This document shows positions 7,804 through 9,223 of a stretch of DNA of 9,223 nt, in pieces. Numbering within the stretch: the stretch's first letter is position 1; every line of letters starts with the position of its first letter. Source of the stretch: Cellvibrio sp. (GTDB lineage Bacteria > Pseudomonadota > Gammaproteobacteria > Pseudomonadales > Cellvibrionaceae). The notes under the pieces were generated by a model. That model searched no databases, was not told the origin of the DNA, and worked only from the letters and a program-made list of their open reading frames with translations. The translations under genes and the position numbers were made by a program. The stretch lies in NCBI GenBank assembly GCA_021323495.1, contig JAJQJO010000131.1, positions 1 through 9,223 of the forward strand. The letters run 5' to 3'.

Positions 7804-8736
7804 TTATTCAAGCAAGCCGGGGATCCGCGCCTGCAAAAAGCTATCTACCCGGGTTTTACGTGCGCCCAGCACCCGTGGATAAGCCACCAGCTCATCGGGC
7901 AGGCGCGTAATAGCATTCAGATATCCATTGCCCCCCCAACGGTTCGCGGCAATCGGGTTGGCGATAGGATCATCCAGCGCAGTCTCTGCGGCAATCATTT
8001 TCCAGCCCTGTTCAACCAGACGGTCCACCAGGGCGACAATAAAATAGGCCGCCAGATCATTTTCTTGCAGCACCAATACCTGTCTGGGTGAGTAGCCCAA
8101 AAGGTTGAATGCTTTGGCATCCTCTTGCGCGAGCGATTGGGCGATAAGATCAACGTAGGTACTTTCCAGCAGCGCCATATTCACCGGCCGTTTGCCACGG
8201 CTTTTTTGCTGGTAGAGCTGATCCAGATATTGGTCCACGCCGCGCATGGAGTTTTCGCCGGTGAAAGCGGGGCGATAGCCACGCTCCTGCAAAAAGTCAG
8301 CAAGCCCGCGTTGGATATTTGCATCGCCAAATTCATGCAGATAGGAAAAATAAACGTGTTGTTTATAGCCAGCATAAGGTTGCAAGATCCGGTTGGCCTT
8401 GAGGATACCAATTTCATAGGCGTAAAGATCGCTCCTGGTCACCAGGCTATGGCCATGTCCGGCATTCACCAGCAGATGTCCTTTATCGCTGTAGAGCGCT
8501 AACCGCGCTTTATCTTTTTGATCCACACCTTTGGTTTTAATTAAAAACATTGCCTGGGGCACTGCCGCAGTAGCCAGATTGCGCACCAGCATTTGCGAGC
8601 GCGCCATCGCATCCAAAGCAGTAGAACCCTGCAGACAATGTTCAAACGCGATTACCAATTCACGCGCACTGGCAATACTGCTGCCAGAAGCACCGGAGAA
8701 AAAAAATACACTAGCAAGCAACCATTTTTTCAGCAC
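7804..8736 (-). CDS. Exported NodB-fold (polysaccharide deacetylase-like) protein with degenerate active-site motifs, 310 aa
   Basis: A signal peptide spans residues 1-24 (KKWLLASVFFF...IASA), so the protein acts outside the cytoplasm. The NodB order is recognisable: ELVIAFEHC (26-34) at the 'LTFDDG' position, VPQAMFLI (59-66) at 'ATFFV', GHLLVNAGHGHS (86-97) at 'GHEIGNHTxSH', YFSYLHEFGD (129-138), and VLVLQENDLAAYFIVALVDRLVEQGWKMI (221-249) at 'ILLHENdxnA...L..L...GW'. The first Asp pair is replaced by Glu-His, the His pair is shifted (His94, His96), and the late His is Gln224. Normal metal-dependent deacetylation is therefore doubtful; it could bind glycan or use altered chemistry. Translation starts at GTG 8736, preceded by GAGAGAAG. 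It lies 53 bases after the VOC gene and 49 bases before the next exported protein gene. Confidence 0.8.
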   Translation of the reverse strand: MLKKWLLASVFFFSGASGSSIASARELVIAFEHCLQGSTALDAMARSQMLVRNLATAAVPQAMFLIKTKGVDQKDKARLALYSDKGHLLVNAGHGHSLVTRSDLYAYEIGILKANRILQPYAGYKQHVYFSYLHEFGDANIQRGLADFLQERGYRPAFTGENSMRGVDQYLDQLYQQKSRGKRPVNMALLESTYVDLIAQSLAQEDAKAFNLLGYSPRQVLVLQENDLAAYFIVALVDRLVEQGWKMIAAETALDDPIANPIAANRWGGNGYLNAITRLPDELVAYPRVLGARKTRVDSFLQARIPGLLE

Positions 8737-8789
8737 AGTCTTCTCTCATGCAAATATATTGTTGGAAGAAATTTATTCGGCCAACTGTT

Positions 8790-9197
8790 TTATTCAAACA
8801 GCTCATAAAGCTCCAGCGGCAAACCGTCGGGATCCTGAAAAAAAGTAAATCGTTTCGAAGTGTATTCATCAACACGGATTGGCTCTACGGCAATATTGTT
8901 GGTTGCCAACCATGCAACAAAGGCGTCAAGGTCGCGCACCACAAATGCCAGATGGCGTAAACCGCAGGCCTCGGGTTGCGAAGGGCGTGCAGGCGGATTG
9001 GGGAACGAAAACAATTCCAGCTGGGTGCCATTGGGCAGGGCTAAATCCAGCTTCCATGAGGAGCGCGCCGCGCGATAATGTTCCGCAATAATGCGCAAGC
9101 CTAAAATGGTAACGTAAAAGTGTTTGGATTTTTCATAATCCGAACAAATCAAGGCAACATGATGTACGGCTTGCAATACCGGTGAACCTTTATCCAT
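8790..9197 (-). CDS. yaeR: YaeR/SMU1112c-type VOC (glyoxalase I-like) metalloprotein, 135 aa
   Basis: This is a small cytoplasmic protein of the vicinal oxygen chelate superfamily. From memory, it is very close to Escherichia coli YaeR (also annotated gloA2) along its whole length, with shared segments such as FSFPNPPARPSQPEACGLRH and KRFTFFQDPDGLPLELYE. The four metal ligand positions expected for the glyoxalase I fold are intact: His in VHHVAL, Glu in QLELFSF, His in LRHLAF and Glu in LELYE. A true glyoxalase activity has not been settled for this subgroup, so the substrate is uncertain. ATG at 9197 is chosen over GTG 9206 because AAGAG (9206-9210) lies eight bases upstream of the ATG, and YaeR relatives start close to this point. 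No terminator separates it from the NodB-like gene 53 bases downstream. Confidence 0.92.
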   Translation of the reverse strand: MDKGSPVLQAVHHVALICSDYEKSKHFYVTILGLRIIAEHYRAARSSWKLDLALPNGTQLELFSFPNPPARPSQPEACGLRHLAFVVRDLDAFVAWLATNNIAVEPIRVDEYTSKRFTFFQDPDGLPLELYELFE

Positions 9198-9223
9198 GCT
9201 TGACACTCTTAAACAGACCAGGA

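Noticed and set aside
8761..8785. GTTGG/CCAAC inverted repeat between the VOC and NodB-like genes
   Set aside because: Five base pairs with a 15-base loop and no T run; not a convincing terminator.
9198..9206. GTG start at 9206 for the VOC protein
   Set aside because: The Shine-Dalgarno-like AAGAG overlaps this GTG, so it fits only the ATG at 9197.

Overview
The window shows seven genes, all on the minus strand and closely spaced, so transcription runs from right to left. There are no tRNAs, rRNAs, insertion sequences, phage genes or CRISPR repeats. Base composition looks balanced. The mix of a TonB-dependent receptor, a YfiR-domain hybrid kinase, a NodB-fold exported protein and a YaeR-type VOC protein indicates a Gram-negative gammaproteobacterium. 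A polysaccharide-degrading lineage such as Cellvibrionaceae is my best guess, inferred from gene style rather than proven.

Right block (9197 down to about 6171): a cytoplasmic YaeR/SMU1112c-type VOC metalloprotein comes first. It is followed by two exported proteins: a NodB-fold (polysaccharide deacetylase-like) protein whose metal-binding motifs look degenerate, and a 505-residue protein of unknown function with a beta-rich, possibly carbohydrate-binding front and a long helical back. Gaps are about 50 bases and the block ends in a strong intrinsic terminator at 6171-6197. The two exported proteins probably work together in the cell envelope. The VOC gene may just be a neighbour.

Middle block (6113 to 1364): an 802-residue hybrid sensor kinase carries a periplasmic YfiR-like domain, a long coiled coil, one membrane span, HisKA, HATPase and a C-terminal receiver. 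A 717-residue TonB-dependent receptor follows after a 187-base gap. YfiR-type domains and receptors of this 'LSLAEL...' N-terminal type commonly occur as neighbours, so the pair may sense and take up a ligand, or the receptor may be controlled by the kinase.

Left block (1311 to the left edge): two overlapping genes encode diverged citrate synthase-fold paralogs. The second is cut off by the window edge. Both lack the usual residue at the first catalytic histidine position, and the complete one also appears to lack the catalytic aspartate. They follow the receptor by 52 bases and could be co-transcribed with it. This pair, the degenerate NodB protein and the unknown 505-residue protein are the least explained parts of the window.
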